Below, in pieces: positions 19,826 through 28,888 of a DNA stretch of 64,000 bases (the first letter of the stretch is position 1; the number at the start of each line of letters is the position of its first letter). Where the stretch lies: positions 62,001-126,000 of the forward strand of contig NZ_LYOY01000051.1 in the NCBI RefSeq assembly GCF_001653515.1, given 5' to 3'. The notes under the pieces were generated by a model that was given only the letters and a program-made list of their open reading frames with translations, searched no databases and was not told the DNA's origin. Position numbers and translations under genes: made by a program. The stretch comes from Streptomyces sp. ERV7. Lineage in GTDB: Bacteria; Actinomycetota; Actinomycetes; Streptomycetales; Streptomycetaceae.

Positions 19826-22039
19826 TTGGCAGCCATCGCACGGTGGTGCATCAGGCACCGCCTAGTCGCCGTCCTGCTCTGGCTCCTCGCGTTCGGCGGC
19901 GCCACGGCCGCCACCGCCGTCGCGGGCTCCGCGTACTCCAACGACTACGAGGTCCCCGGCACCGAGTCCGGCCGCGCTACCGCCCTGCTGGACGCAGGGT
20001 TCCACGGCGGCCGCGGCGGTGACACCGGCACGGTCGTCTGGCGCACCGACACCGGATCCGTGCGCGCCCCCGACGTACAGCAGCGCATCTCCAAGGCCCT
20101 CGGCGAGGTTGCCGAGCTTCCCGGCGTGGCCTGGGTGACCGGCCCGTACGGCCGCGACGGCGGTACGCAGATCAGCGCGGACGGGCACACCGCCTACGCC
20201 TCCGTCACCTTCGACGAGACCGCCGACGCCATCCCCGAGGACCAGGCGCGGGCCGTCGTCGACACCGCGAGGGCCGCCTCCGCCGACGGCCTGCAGGTCG
20301 CGGTCGGCGGCAGCGCCGCCGCGCTCACCGAGACCAGCTCCGCGCACCTCAGCGAGATCGTCGGCGTGGTCGTCGCGGCCGTCGTCCTCTTCCTCGCCTT
20401 CGGCTCGCTCGCCGCCAGCATCCTGCCCATAGTCACCGCGGTGATCTCCGTCGGCACCGCCTACGCGGGCATAGGACTGCTCGGCCACGCGATGACCGTC
20501 GCGGACTTCGCGCCCATGCTCGGCCTGCTCATCGGCCTCGGCGTCGGCATCGACTACGCCCTGTTCATCGTCACCCGGCACCGCCGCGGCCTGCGCCAGG
20601 GGCTCTCCGTCGACGAGGCCGCGACCCGGGCCGTGGCGACGACCGGGCGGGCGGTGGTCTTCGCGGGTGCGACCGTCTGCATCGCGCTGCTCGGCATGCT
20701 CATCCTGCGCCTCGGCTTCCTCAACGGGGTCGCCGTCGCCGCCTCGCTGACCGTAGTGCTCACCGTCGCCGCGTCGGTGACGCTGCTGCCCGCACTGCTC
20801 TCCCTCATCGGGACGCGGGCGCTCAGCCGCCGCGAGCGGCGCCGGCTCGCCGAGCGCGGGCCCCAGCCGGAGCTGCCCACCGGCTTCGCGGCCCGCTGGT
20901 CGGTGTTCGTCGAGCGGCACCCGAGGCTCCTCGGCGGCCTCGCCGCCGTGGTGATGCTGGTGCTCGCCCTGCCCACGCTCTCGCTCCATCTGGGCACCTC
21001 CGACCAGGGCAACAACCCGGCGAAGTCCACCACTCGCACCGCCTACGACCTGCTCGCCGACGGGTTCGGGCCCGGCGTCAACGGGCCGCTCACCCTCGCC
21101 GCGAAGCTCGACGGCGCCGACGACCGGCTCGCCATGGAGCGGCTGCCCGGTGTGCTGCGCTCCAGCGAGGGCGTGGCCTCGGTGAGCCCGGTGACGTACA
21201 ACGCCAGCGGCGACACGGCCGTCCTCACGGTGGTGCCCCGGTCGGCGCCGCAGTCCCAGGACACCAGCGCCCTCGTCGACCGGCTGCGCGACAAGGTGCT
21301 GCCGGCCGTCGAGAAGGGCACCTCGCTCGACGTCCACGTGGGCGGGGTGACCGCGAGCTACGACGACTTCGCGGGTGTGATCATCGGGAAGCTGCCGCTC
21401 TTCGTCGGTGTGGTCATCACCCTCGGCTGTGTCCTGCTGCTCCTCGCCTTCCGCTCGATCGGCATCCCGCTCAAGGCGGCCGCGATGAACGTGGCGGCGG
21501 TGGCCTCCGCGTTCGGGATCGTCGTCGCCGTCTTCCAGTGGGGGTGGGGGAGCGAGCTCCTGGGCCTCGGCCGGTCGGGGCCGATCGAGCCCTTCCTCCC
21601 TGTGATCATGGTCTCGGTGCTCTTCGGGCTCTCCATGGACTACCAGGTGTTCCTGGTCAGCCGGATGTACGAGGAGTGGCTGGAGACCGGCGACAACCGG
21701 CGCGCGGTCCGGGTCGGCCTCGCCGAGACCAGCCGGGTGATCAACTCGGCTGCCGTCATCATGATTTCGGTGTTCCTGGCCTTCGTGCTCAGCGGCGAGC
21801 GGGTGATCGCGATGTTCGGCATCGCGCTGGCGGCAGCCGTCGCGCTCGACGCGTTCGTGCTGCGCACCCTGCTCGTACCGGCCCTGATGCACCTGCTCGG
21901 CGGCGCCAACTGGTGGCTGCCCGGCTGGCTGGACCGACGGCTTCCGCGGATCAGCATCGAACCGCCCGAGTGCCGCCGTGCGACGATTTTGGCGCAGCGG
22001 GCCAGTGAGCCGGTCGACGAGCTCGTGGGCCAGCCGTAG
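19826..22039 (+). CDS. MMPL/RND family transporter
   Basis: 737-residue membrane transporter of the MMPL subgroup of the RND superfamily, which export lipids, antibiotics or drugs driven by proton motive force. Two halves, each with one leading helix, an extracytoplasmic domain and five further helices: first half about residues 1-330 (VVVAAVVLFLAFGSLAASILPI; GLGVGIDYALFIVTRHRRGL), second about 370-720 (GLSMDYQVFLVSRMYEEW). The paired GxxxDY segments are the proton-relay motifs. Start: TTG 19826 with ggGAG 8 nt upstream gives the normal N-terminus AAIARWCIRHRLVAVLLW. The longer in-frame start at 19670 would translate the 15-bp repeats into an Arg/Ser/Cys-rich leader without a signal character. 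Substrate unknown. Confidence 0.87.
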   Translation: MAAIARWCIRHRLVAVLLWLLAFGGATAATAVAGSAYSNDYEVPGTESGRATALLDAGFHGGRGGDTGTVVWRTDTGSVRAPDVQQRISKALGEVAELPGVAWVTGPYGRDGGTQISADGHTAYASVTFDETADAIPEDQARAVVDTARAASADGLQVAVGGSAAALTETSSAHLSEIVGVVVAAVVLFLAFGSLAASILPIVTAVISVGTAYAGIGLLGHAMTVADFAPMLGLLIGLGVGIDYALFIVTRHRRGLRQGLSVDEAATRAVATTGRAVVFAGATVCIALLGMLILRLGFLNGVAVAASLTVVLTVAASVTLLPALLSLIGTRALSRRERRRLAERGPQPELPTGFAARWSVFVERHPRLLGGLAAVVMLVLALPTLSLHLGTSDQGNNPAKSTTRTAYDLLADGFGPGVNGPLTLAAKLDGADDRLAMERLPGVLRSSEGVASVSPVTYNASGDTAVLTVVPRSAPQSQDTSALVDRLRDKVLPAVEKGTSLDVHVGGVTASYDDFAGVIIGKLPLFVGVVITLGCVLLLLAFRSIGIPLKAAAMNVAAVASAFGIVVAVFQWGWGSELLGLGRSGPIEPFLPVIMVSVLFGLSMDYQVFLVSRMYEEWLETGDNRRAVRVGLAETSRVINSAAVIMISVFLAFVLSGERVIAMFGIALAAAVALDAFVLRTLLVPALMHLLGGANWWLPGWLDRRLPRISIEPPECRRATILAQRASEPVDELVGQP

Positions 22040-22073
22040 GCATGGTCGTTACGTAGGGACGTGAAGGAGCGGG

Positions 22074-22631
22074 ATGTTCGCGATATCGCTGGGGGACGAC
22101 GGCGCGGAGCTGCGGCCGCTGGAGCCGCACCACGCCGAGGAGTACCTCGCGCACATCGACCGGGGGCGTGACTTCATCGGGCAGTTCATCATGCTCGCCG
22201 AGGTGAGCAAGGACCTGGAGTCGGCACGGGCCTTCCTCCAGGCGTACGCGGAGAAGGCGGCCTCGGACACCGGGCGCGTCTACGGCATCTGGTCCGAGGG
22301 CACGCTCGTCGGCGGCGTCCTCTTCCGTACGTTCGACGCCCGGCTCGGCACCGCCGAGGCCGGGTGCTGGCTGGAGGAGTCGGCGGTCGGGCGCGGGCTC
22401 GTCACCCGCGCGGTGCGGGTGCTGATCGACTGGGCCGTCGAGGAGCGCGGGATCCACCGTGTGGAGTGGCTCGCCGCCTCCGGCAACACCGCCAGCATCA
22501 ACGTGGCCAAGCGGCTCGGGATGACGCGGGACGGGGTGCTGCGCGAGAACTACCCGTACCGGGGCGTCCGCCAGGACACCGAGGTCTGGGCGGTGCTGGC
22601 CCCGGAGTGGCGGGCCCGCGCGGCAGCCTAG
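22074..22631 (+). CDS. GNAT family N-acetyltransferase (RimJ/RimL type)
   Basis: 185-residue acetyltransferase of the RimJ/RimL subgroup, which acetylate N-terminal amines of ribosomal proteins or small molecules. Characteristic parts: ELRPLEPHHAEEYLAHI near the N-terminus, GGVLFRTFD (strand 4), the acetyl-CoA-binding segment ESAVGRGLVTRAVRVLIDWA (about 102-121) and the RimL-type SINVAKRLGMTRDGVLREN. A ggag ribosome-binding site precedes the ATG. It stands 34 nt after the transporter gene and may be co-transcribed with it. Substrate unknown. Confidence 0.87.
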   Translation: MFAISLGDDGAELRPLEPHHAEEYLAHIDRGRDFIGQFIMLAEVSKDLESARAFLQAYAEKAASDTGRVYGIWSEGTLVGGVLFRTFDARLGTAEAGCWLEESAVGRGLVTRAVRVLIDWAVEERGIHRVEWLAASGNTASINVAKRLGMTRDGVLRENYPYRGVRQDTEVWAVLAPEWRARAAA

Positions 22632-22703
22632 GGACTGCCCGGCGGATCGTGCCCGGGACGCCCGTTAAGGCGCCTCTCAGAAAGGCCGCCTACCGTCCCC
22701 GGC

Positions 22704-23300
22704 ATGACTGCCACCCCCTCCACGACCAAGACCGACAACGAAGCCGACGCGCGGGCGACGGCTGCCGAGGAGCCCGTGGCCGCCGCCGGCACGGCCGCCG
22801 ACCCCGCCGCCGAGGCCCCGGACGATATCGCCGAGGCCGAGGCCGAGGGCGCCGACGAGGACGAGCTCGACGACGACGTGCCGCCCGCCGCTCCCGTCCG
22901 TACCGGGATCGGCGCCGGCGCCGCCGCCGTCGTCTCCGGGGCGCTCGGCCTCGCCTCGCTCACCGGCACCTGGACCGGGAAGGTCCTCTCCGAGCGCGAG
23001 ACCCTGCTCGGCCAGATCAAGACCGCCCAGGGCGGCTCGGCCTCCGCGCAGATCCACGAGATCTACGGCGACTCCTGGCACACCACCGCCGCCGTCAACG
23101 GCACCTTCGCGCTGCTCGCCCTGCTGGTCGGCGCGTTCGTGCTGGCCCGCCCGGCGTTCGGCGCCCCCGACGCCCAGCCTCAGCCCGGCTGGGTGCGGGC
23201 GGTCGCGCTCGGCGGCGTCGTACTCGGCGCGATCGGTCTGCTGCTCTCCGTCGGGATGTACTTCGACCTGTTCGCGACCCTGCCCTCGACCGGCTCCTGA
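22704..23300 (+). CDS. Membrane protein with acidic N-terminus, unknown function
   Basis: 198-residue protein: residues 1-65 are Ala/Glu/Asp-rich and probably disordered and cytoplasmic; then three hydrophobic segments at about 69-90 (IGAGAAAVVSGALGLASL), 130-150 (AVNGTFALLALLVGAFVLA) and 165-188 (VALGGVVLGAIGLLLSVGMYF). No ribosome-binding site is visible before the ATG, so a leaderless message is possible. I recognise no family; similar Streptomyces proteins are annotated as hypothetical. Confidence 0.75.
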   Translation: MTATPSTTKTDNEADARATAAEEPVAAAGTAADPAAEAPDDIAEAEAEGADEDELDDDVPPAAPVRTGIGAGAAAVVSGALGLASLTGTWTGKVLSERETLLGQIKTAQGGSASAQIHEIYGDSWHTTAAVNGTFALLALLVGAFVLARPAFGAPDAQPQPGWVRAVALGGVVLGAIGLLLSVGMYFDLFATLPSTGS

Positions 23301-23304
23301 CCAC

Positions 23305-24006
23305 TCAGAGCGCCGGGGGCGCCATCGTGAAGCGGGCCAGGACGGCGGCGCTCACGGTCTGGCGCTGAGGCTCAAGATCGAGCTCCGGGACGCTCTCCGG
23401 CGCGCCGCCGTACCCCGCCGCCGCCCGCATCATCGCGGGCGCCGCCACCGGGTACGGCCGCGCGTCCTCGGCGCCCTCGTCGGCCAGTTCGAGCAGGGCC
23501 ACCAGCTCGCTGCCGAGCGCCGTCGCGTATTCACGGGCGCGCTCCACCGCCTGCTCGACGGCCCGGCGGCGCGCCTTCCCGTACGCGGGCGAGGCCGGGC
23601 GCAGACCCCACCAGGGGCCGTCCACGCGCGTCAGTTCCAGTGAGGCCAGGCGCGAGGCCAGTTCGCCGAGCGCCGTGAAGTCACCGAGCTCCACCGTGAT
23701 CCGCACCTGCCCGTGGTACGCCCGCACCCGCTCGCCCCGGCCGTGCCTGCCCAGTTCGGGGCTGACCGAGAAGGAGCCGGTCTCCACCTGCTCCACCGCC
23801 TCCCCGTACGACTTGACGAGGTCGAGGGCGGCCGCGTTGCGGCGGGTGAGGTCGTCGAGGGCGGTACGGCGGTCGGTGCCGCGCGCGGTGACCGTCACCC
23901 CGAGCCGGGCGATCTCCGGGTCGACGTCGAGCACCGCCTCGCCCCGGACCGCGATCCGGGGGGCGTCGGGGGTGCCGTAGGGCAGGTGCGGGGACGGCTG
24001 GGTCAT
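23305..24006 (-). CDS. SIMPL (DUF541) domain-containing protein
   Basis: 233-residue protein with one SIMPL domain spanning most of its length: start RIAVRGEAVLDVDPEIARLGVTV, then RTALDDLTRRNAAALDLVKSYG and the C-terminal KARRRAVEQAVERAREYATALG. No signal peptide is visible, unlike many exported SIMPL proteins, so this copy is probably cytoplasmic. ATG 24006 with aggag 7 nt upstream on this strand is preferred to the longer start at 24075. Function unknown; some family members form large ring assemblies or act in signalling scaffolds. Convergent with the preceding membrane protein gene, 4 nt apart. Confidence 0.83.
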   Translation of the reverse strand: MTQPSPHLPYGTPDAPRIAVRGEAVLDVDPEIARLGVTVTARGTDRRTALDDLTRRNAAALDLVKSYGEAVEQVETGSFSVSPELGRHGRGERVRAYHGQVRITVELGDFTALGELASRLASLELTRVDGPWWGLRPASPAYGKARRRAVEQAVERAREYATALGSELVALLELADEGAEDARPYPVAAPAMMRAAAGYGGAPESVPELDLEPQRQTVSAAVLARFTMAPPAL

Positions 24007-24262
24007 CTCGGCTCCTGGGGTCGCTGGGTGCGCCCCACTCTTCCACCGGCCCGCCCCATGGGGCATCCACCGCACGTCTGAGTCCGATGCCTTATGCCTA
24101 GGTACCCCGGCCGGCCGGATGCCCTGCGTCTAAGGCCTCGCCGCCGCGAGGATGCGGCACTCTCCCGATGTGGCGGAACCCCCTGGGATACGAGAGTCAG
24201 GGCATCGCGGAAAGCGATGAACCACCGACTCGAGCCCCGCGAGGGGCACCAGGGAGCCCAAG

Positions 24263-24442
24263 ATGTTCACGTACCAGATGCACAAGGTGAACCAGGCCGA
24301 GCTGCTCCGCCAGGCCGCCGCCCAGCGGCTGGTCCACCAGGCCCGCGTGGCCCGCAGGACCCGGCGCCACGCGGACCACGAAGGCGAGGGGCGGGTGAGC
24401 CACCTGCGCGATCTGCGCGACCGCTTCGCGCACGCCGCCTGA
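24263..24442 (+). CDS. Small basic protein (59 aa), unknown function
   Basis: A 59-residue reading frame with a strong agggag ribosome-binding site 6 nt before the ATG and good third-position bias. It is basic and helical (NQAELLRQAAAQRLVHQARV, then ARRTRRHADHEGEG, ending LRDLRDRFAHAA) without hydrophobic segments. It stands 66 nt before the large LuxR-type regulator on the same strand and may be co-transcribed. I do not recognise a family; a nucleic-acid or protein-binding role is only suggested by the charge. Confidence 0.65.
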   Translation: MFTYQMHKVNQAELLRQAAAQRLVHQARVARRTRRHADHEGEGRVSHLRDLRDRFAHAA

Positions 24443-24508
24443 GCGCCCGCGAGAACCGCGATGACCTTGATCGTCCCCATGGGTGCCGCGGGACCGGACG
24501 GCTGTGCG

Positions 24509-27500
24509 ATGCTCGGCGACGTGGAGACCAGGTCCTTCAGCCCCGTGTTCGTCGGCCGCGCCGGTGAACTGACCGCCCTGAACGAAGCGCTCGCCCGCGC
24601 CACCGCGGGCGAGCCGCAGGCGTTGCTGGTGGGCGGTGAGGCCGGAGTGGGCAAGACCCGGCTCATCGAGGAGTTCACCAACGCCGCCTGCGACGCCGGA
24701 GCCGTGGTCGCGGTCGGCGGCTGTGTCGAGATCGGCGCCGACGGCCTGCCGTTCGCCCCCTTCTCCACCGCCCTGCGCACCCTGCGCCGCCGACTGCCCG
24801 ACGAGCTCGCCGCGGCCGCCGACGGCCAGGAGGAGGAGCTGGCCCGGCTGCTGCCGGAGCTCGGCGAGGCCAGCCGGGAGAGCGGCGAGGACGGCACCGC
24901 CCGCCTCTTCGAACTCACCGTACGGCTCCTGGAGCGGACCGCCGCCGACCGCACGGTCGTGCTGGTCCTCGAAGACCTGCACTGGGCGGACGCCTCCACC
25001 CGCCATCTGCTCGCCTATCTGCTGCGCACCCTGCGGCGCGGCCGGCTCGTCGTCGTCGCCACCTACCGCGCCGACGACATCCACCGCCGCCACCCGCTGC
25101 GCCCGCTGCTCGCCGAACTCGACCGGCTGCGCACGGTCCGGCGCATCGAGCTCTCCCGCTTCAGCCGCGGCGAAGTCAGCCGCCAGCTCACCGGGATCCT
25201 CGCCGCCGAACCCGAACAGGCCCTGGTGGACGACATCTTCGCGCGCTCCGACGGCAACGCCTTCTTCGTGGAGGAGCTGAGCGTCTGCCACGAGTCGGGC
25301 TGCGTCCCCGGCGGCCTCAGCGAGTCCCTGCGCGACCTGCTGCTCGTACGGGTCGAGACGCTCTCCGAGAACGCCCAGCTCGTCGTCCGCATCCTCGCCG
25401 AGGGCGGCTCCACCGTGGAGCACCCGCTGCTCGCCGCGGTCTGCCGGCTCTCCGACGACGACCTGGACGCGGCGCTGCGGGCGGCCGTCGGCGCCAACAT
25501 CGTGCTGCCGACCGAGGACGGCGACGGCTACCGGTTCCGGCACTCGCTGGTCCGCGAGGCCGTCAGCGACGACCTGCTGCCCGGCGAGCGCTCCCGCCTC
25601 AACCGCCGGTACGCCGAGGTCCTGGAGGCCGACCCCTCGCTGGTCCGCGCCGACGAGCACGCCACCCGCCTGGCCAGCTACTGGTACTCCGCGCACGACG
25701 CCGCCAAGGCGCTGCCCGTGGTGCTGCGCGCCGCCGTCGAGGCCCGGAAGCGGCACGCCTACTCCGAGCAGCTGAGCCTGCTCGAACGCGGTATGGAGCT
25801 GTGGGACTCGGTGCCCGCCGAAGTCCGCGCCGAGCTGCGCCCGTTGGACTACGCGGGCGCCTACCCCTCGTGCTACGCGTGCGACCCCCACACCACCCCG
25901 CTCGGCTACCTCGACCTGCTCGCCGAGGCGGCCGTCGCGGCCCGCTTCTGCGGGGAGCGCGAGCGCGCCGTGAAGATAGCCAGGCGCGCGCTGCGGATCA
26001 TCGAGGCCGAGGAGGCGGACGCCCCGCCCGGCACTCCGCACGGCGATCCGCTGCGGGCCGCCTGGTTCTGGACCGAGCTCTCCAAGCTGGTGCAGAACCT
26101 GGGGCGCGGCGACGGCTGGGACGAGATCGCCACCGCCCAGGAGCTGGTGCGCGGACTGCCGCCGTCCGCCGTGCACGCGGCGATCCTGGCCACCGCCGCG
26201 GGCTGGGGCATGCTGCACCGCCCCGGCCCCGAGTCGCTCGCCGCCGCCGAACGCGCCGTGGAGTACGCCCAGCTGGTCGACGCCGAGGAGACCGAGCTCA
26301 ACGCCCGGCTCACCCTCGGCGGCCTGATGGTCGACGCGGGCGACGCCGAGGGCGGCCTGGCCATGATGCGCGGCGTCATCGAGCGCTCCCTCGACCTCGG
26401 CCTCGTCGGCGAGGCGGCCCGCGGCTATGTGAACCTCTCCTCCAGTCTCGAATCGGTCGGCCGCTCGCAGGAGTCCGCGCGGACCGCGGCCGAGGGCGTA
26501 CGGCTCTCGCGCAAGTACGGCCTCATCGACAGCGAGTCCTGGGCCGCGGCCAACGAGTCCGCCGCCCTGCTCAGCCTCGGCCGCTGGGACGAGGCCACCG
26601 AGCGCGTCGCGTGGGTCCAGCGCTCCGGTGTGAGCGGCAAGCCCCGGGGCTACTCCGCGCTCAGGCTCTCCCAACTGGCCGTGATACGGGGCGAGTTGGA
26701 GCTCGCCGTCGAGCGCCTCGCCGACGCCGTCCGCTACTTCGGCGCCCGTGATCCGCTGCCCCAGAACGCGCTGCCCATGGCCCAGGTCGAACTGGCCGTC
26801 GCGGCCGGGCAGGGCCGGTTCGCCGAGGCACGCGCCGGGCTCGCCCGCGCCGTCGAGGCCGGCTTCCCGCCCGGTACCCAGCGCTACGGCTGGCCGCTGC
26901 TGTTCACCGCCGCCGCCGTGGAGGCCGATCTGCGCGGGCTGCCCACCGCCGGGCCCGGCCGGGACGAGGCCCTGGCCCTGATCCACTCGGCGGCCCGGAC
27001 CATGCCCACCCCGAGCGCGCTGGCCAAGGCGTACGCCCTGTGCGTCGAGGCGGATCTGGCCCGCGCCGGAGGCCGGGACGACGCGGCCCGCTGGGAGGCG
27101 GCCGCCGCCGCGCTCCAGCCGCTGGAGCGTCCGTACGAACTCGCCCGGGTCTGCCTGCGGTGGGCCGCCGCGCTGCTCGCCGAGGGCAACCGGCGCGACA
27201 CCGTCGCCACGCTGCTGCGGCAGTCGCACTCCGCCGCCGTACGGCTCGGGGCCCGGCCGCTGGTGGAGGAGCTGGAGCTGCTGGCCCGCCGGGCCCGGCT
27301 GCCGCTCACCGAGCCGGAGCCCGCCGTCCCGGACGAGGCGGCCGACCCGGCCGGGGCGCTCGGGCTGACCAGCCGGGAGCAGGACGTCCTGCGCCTGGTC
27401 GCCGCGGGGCTCAGCAACCGCCAGATCGCCGAGGAGCTCTACATCTCCCCGAAGACGGCCAGCGTGCACGTCTCCAACATCCTGGCCAAGCTGGGCGTCT

Positions 27501-27565
27501 CGGGCCGGGGCGAGGCCGCCGCACTGGCCCACCGGCTCAACCTCTTCGCCGGGACCGCCGCCTGA
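24509..27565 (+). CDS. Large ATP-binding LuxR family regulator (LAL type)
   Basis: About 1018 residues. N-terminal AAA/STAND-type ATPase: Walker A GGEAGVGKTRL (about 37-47), Walker B VLVLEDLHWAD (about 150-160). A long helical middle (about 330-920) has tetratricopeptide-like repeats. The C-terminal LuxR helix-turn-helix is LTSREQDVLRLVAAGLSNRQ (from about 950). Regulators of this architecture (MalT/LAL type) activate transcription in response to a small ligand and are common in antibiotic and carbon control; the target here is unknown. The start is uncertain: ATG 24509 was chosen because family homology begins about 10 residues later (PVFVGRAGELTALNEAL); ATG 24461 and GTG 24521 are possible. 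Confidence 0.9.
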   Translation: MLGDVETRSFSPVFVGRAGELTALNEALARATAGEPQALLVGGEAGVGKTRLIEEFTNAACDAGAVVAVGGCVEIGADGLPFAPFSTALRTLRRRLPDELAAAADGQEEELARLLPELGEASRESGEDGTARLFELTVRLLERTAADRTVVLVLEDLHWADASTRHLLAYLLRTLRRGRLVVVATYRADDIHRRHPLRPLLAELDRLRTVRRIELSRFSRGEVSRQLTGILAAEPEQALVDDIFARSDGNAFFVEELSVCHESGCVPGGLSESLRDLLLVRVETLSENAQLVVRILAEGGSTVEHPLLAAVCRLSDDDLDAALRAAVGANIVLPTEDGDGYRFRHSLVREAVSDDLLPGERSRLNRRYAEVLEADPSLVRADEHATRLASYWYSAHDAAKALPVVLRAAVEARKRHAYSEQLSLLERGMELWDSVPAEVRAELRPLDYAGAYPSCYACDPHTTPLGYLDLLAEAAVAARFCGERERAVKIARRALRIIEAEEADAPPGTPHGDPLRAAWFWTELSKLVQNLGRGDGWDEIATAQELVRGLPPSAVHAAILATAAGWGMLHRPGPESLAAAERAVEYAQLVDAEETELNARLTLGGLMVDAGDAEGGLAMMRGVIERSLDLGLVGEAARGYVNLSSSLESVGRSQESARTAAEGVRLSRKYGLIDSESWAAANESAALLSLGRWDEATERVAWVQRSGVSGKPRGYSALRLSQLAVIRGELELAVERLADAVRYFGARDPLPQNALPMAQVELAVAAGQGRFAEARAGLARAVEAGFPPGTQRYGWPLLFTAAAVEADLRGLPTAGPGRDEALALIHSAARTMPTPSALAKAYALCVEADLARAGGRDDAARWEAAAAALQPLERPYELARVCLRWAAALLAEGNRRDTVATLLRQSHSAAVRLGARPLVEELELLARRARLPLTEPEPAVPDEAADPAGALGLTSREQDVLRLVAAGLSNRQIAEELYISPKTASVHVSNILAKLGVSGRGEAAALAHRLNLFAGTAA

Positions 27566-27601
27566 GCGGGGGCGCGGTGGCCCGGACGGGGGCGTCGCGT
27601 G

Positions 27602-28759
27602 TCATGTCACCTCCAGCTCCAGGATCCTGTCGTCGCCCGGCTTCGGGGTGCCCCGGCCGTCGGTCTCGCTGGTGACCAGGAGCAGGGTGTGCGGCCCCGT
27701 CGCGATCACCGTGCGCAGCCGTCCGTAGGCGGACGTCAGGAACGCCTCGGGCGGCGCCAGCGCCTTGGTGCCGTCGAGCGGGATGCGCCACAGCCGCTCG
27801 CCGCGCAGGGACGCCATCCAGATGCTGCCCGCCGCATACGCCACACCGCTCGGTGAGGCGTCCGAGGTCTTCCACTGCTCCACCGGGTCCACGAACCCCG
27901 GCTTGCTCCCCTTGCCCTCGACCACCGGCCAGCCGTCGTTCTCGCCCGGCCCGATCACATTGAGCTCGTCCCAGGTGTCCTGGCCGAACTCCGAGGCCCA
28001 CAGCCGCTTCGCGTCGTCCCAGGCCAGGCCCTGCACATTGCGGTGGCCGTACGAGTACACCACCGAGTCCGCCTCGGGGTTGCCGTGCACCGGCTGTCCG
28101 TCCGGGGTCATCCGCAGGATCTTGCCGCCCAGCGACTTCTTGTCCTGGGCCAGGCCCCGGTCGCCGGTCTCGCCCGTGCCCGCGTACAGCATCTTGTCCG
28201 GGCCGAAGGCGATCCGGCCGCCGTTGTGGATGGTGCCCTTGGGGATGCCCCGCAGGATGGTGTCGGGCGCGCCCAGCTGCTCGCCCGCCGGACGCTTCTC
28301 GTCGTAGATCATCCGGGCGATGCGGTTGTCGGACTCGGTGGTGAAGTACGCGAACACCTGGTGGTCCGAGGCGAAGGCGGGGGAGAGGGCGAGGCCGAGC
28401 AGGCCGCCCTCGCCGCCCGGTTTGACGCCCGGCACGCTGCCGATCACGGTCTGTTTGCCGGCCGCGTCGACCCGGCTGACCGTGCCCTCGTCGCGCGAGG
28501 CGACGAGCAGGCCCCCGCCGGGCAGGGGGGCCACGCCCCAGGGCGACTTCAGTCCCTGGGCCACGGTTCTGATGACCTTCACCGAGCCCTTCGGCGGGGG
28601 GAGCTCGGCGGCGGACGCCGTGGCGGAGGCCTTCGGCGAGCTGGGCGCGGGTGTCGAGCGGGCGCCGCCCTCGGGCCGCGGCGCGGTCCCGGACGAGCAC
28701 CCGGCCGCGAGCACCAGCGCGGCAGCGGCCAACAGGGCCGTCAGAGCAGGACGTTGCAC
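27602..28759 (-). CDS. PQQ-dependent sugar dehydrogenase-like lipoprotein
   Basis: 385-residue exported protein. The signal peptide ends in the lipobox LAAGC (Cys21), followed by a Pro/Ser/Ala linker to about residue 55 and a six-bladed beta-propeller of the glucose/sorbosone dehydrogenase (GSDH) family. Typical blades: LKSPWGVAPLPGGGLLVASRD, GGEGGLLGLALSP, GTIHNGGRIAFGPD, and SYGHRNVQGLAWD with the conserved His-Arg-Asn-Xaa-Gln-Gly-Leu. Family members oxidise aldose sugars outside the cell with bound PQQ and calcium; many actinobacterial members have not been shown to do so. It converges with the LuxR-type regulator and lies apart from other carbohydrate genes. Confidence 0.85.
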   Translation of the reverse strand: MQRPALTALLAAAALVLAAGCSSGTAPRPEGGARSTPAPSSPKASATASAAELPPPKGSVKVIRTVAQGLKSPWGVAPLPGGGLLVASRDEGTVSRVDAAGKQTVIGSVPGVKPGGEGGLLGLALSPAFASDHQVFAYFTTESDNRIARMIYDEKRPAGEQLGAPDTILRGIPKGTIHNGGRIAFGPDKMLYAGTGETGDRGLAQDKKSLGGKILRMTPDGQPVHGNPEADSVVYSYGHRNVQGLAWDDAKRLWASEFGQDTWDELNVIGPGENDGWPVVEGKGSKPGFVDPVEQWKTSDASPSGVAYAAGSIWMASLRGERLWRIPLDGTKALAPPEAFLTSAYGRLRTVIATGPHTLLLVTSETDGRGTPKPGDDRILELEVT

Positions 28760-28888
28760 GGTTCGCTTCCTTTCGAGCGGCTGCGGTCTCTACGGTACTT
28801 ACACCGCCCGAGCCCCTCAGGTTCCCGATACTCCCTCTCCGACTCCGCAGCCTCCCCGATTCCCGGGATCCCTCAGTCTCAGGATCCC

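Noticed and set aside
24197-27532. 1111-codon minus-strand open frame opposite the LuxR-type regulator
   Set aside because: Very long but has Gly/Gln/Val-rich shadow composition; the plus strand has clear Walker and LuxR motifs.
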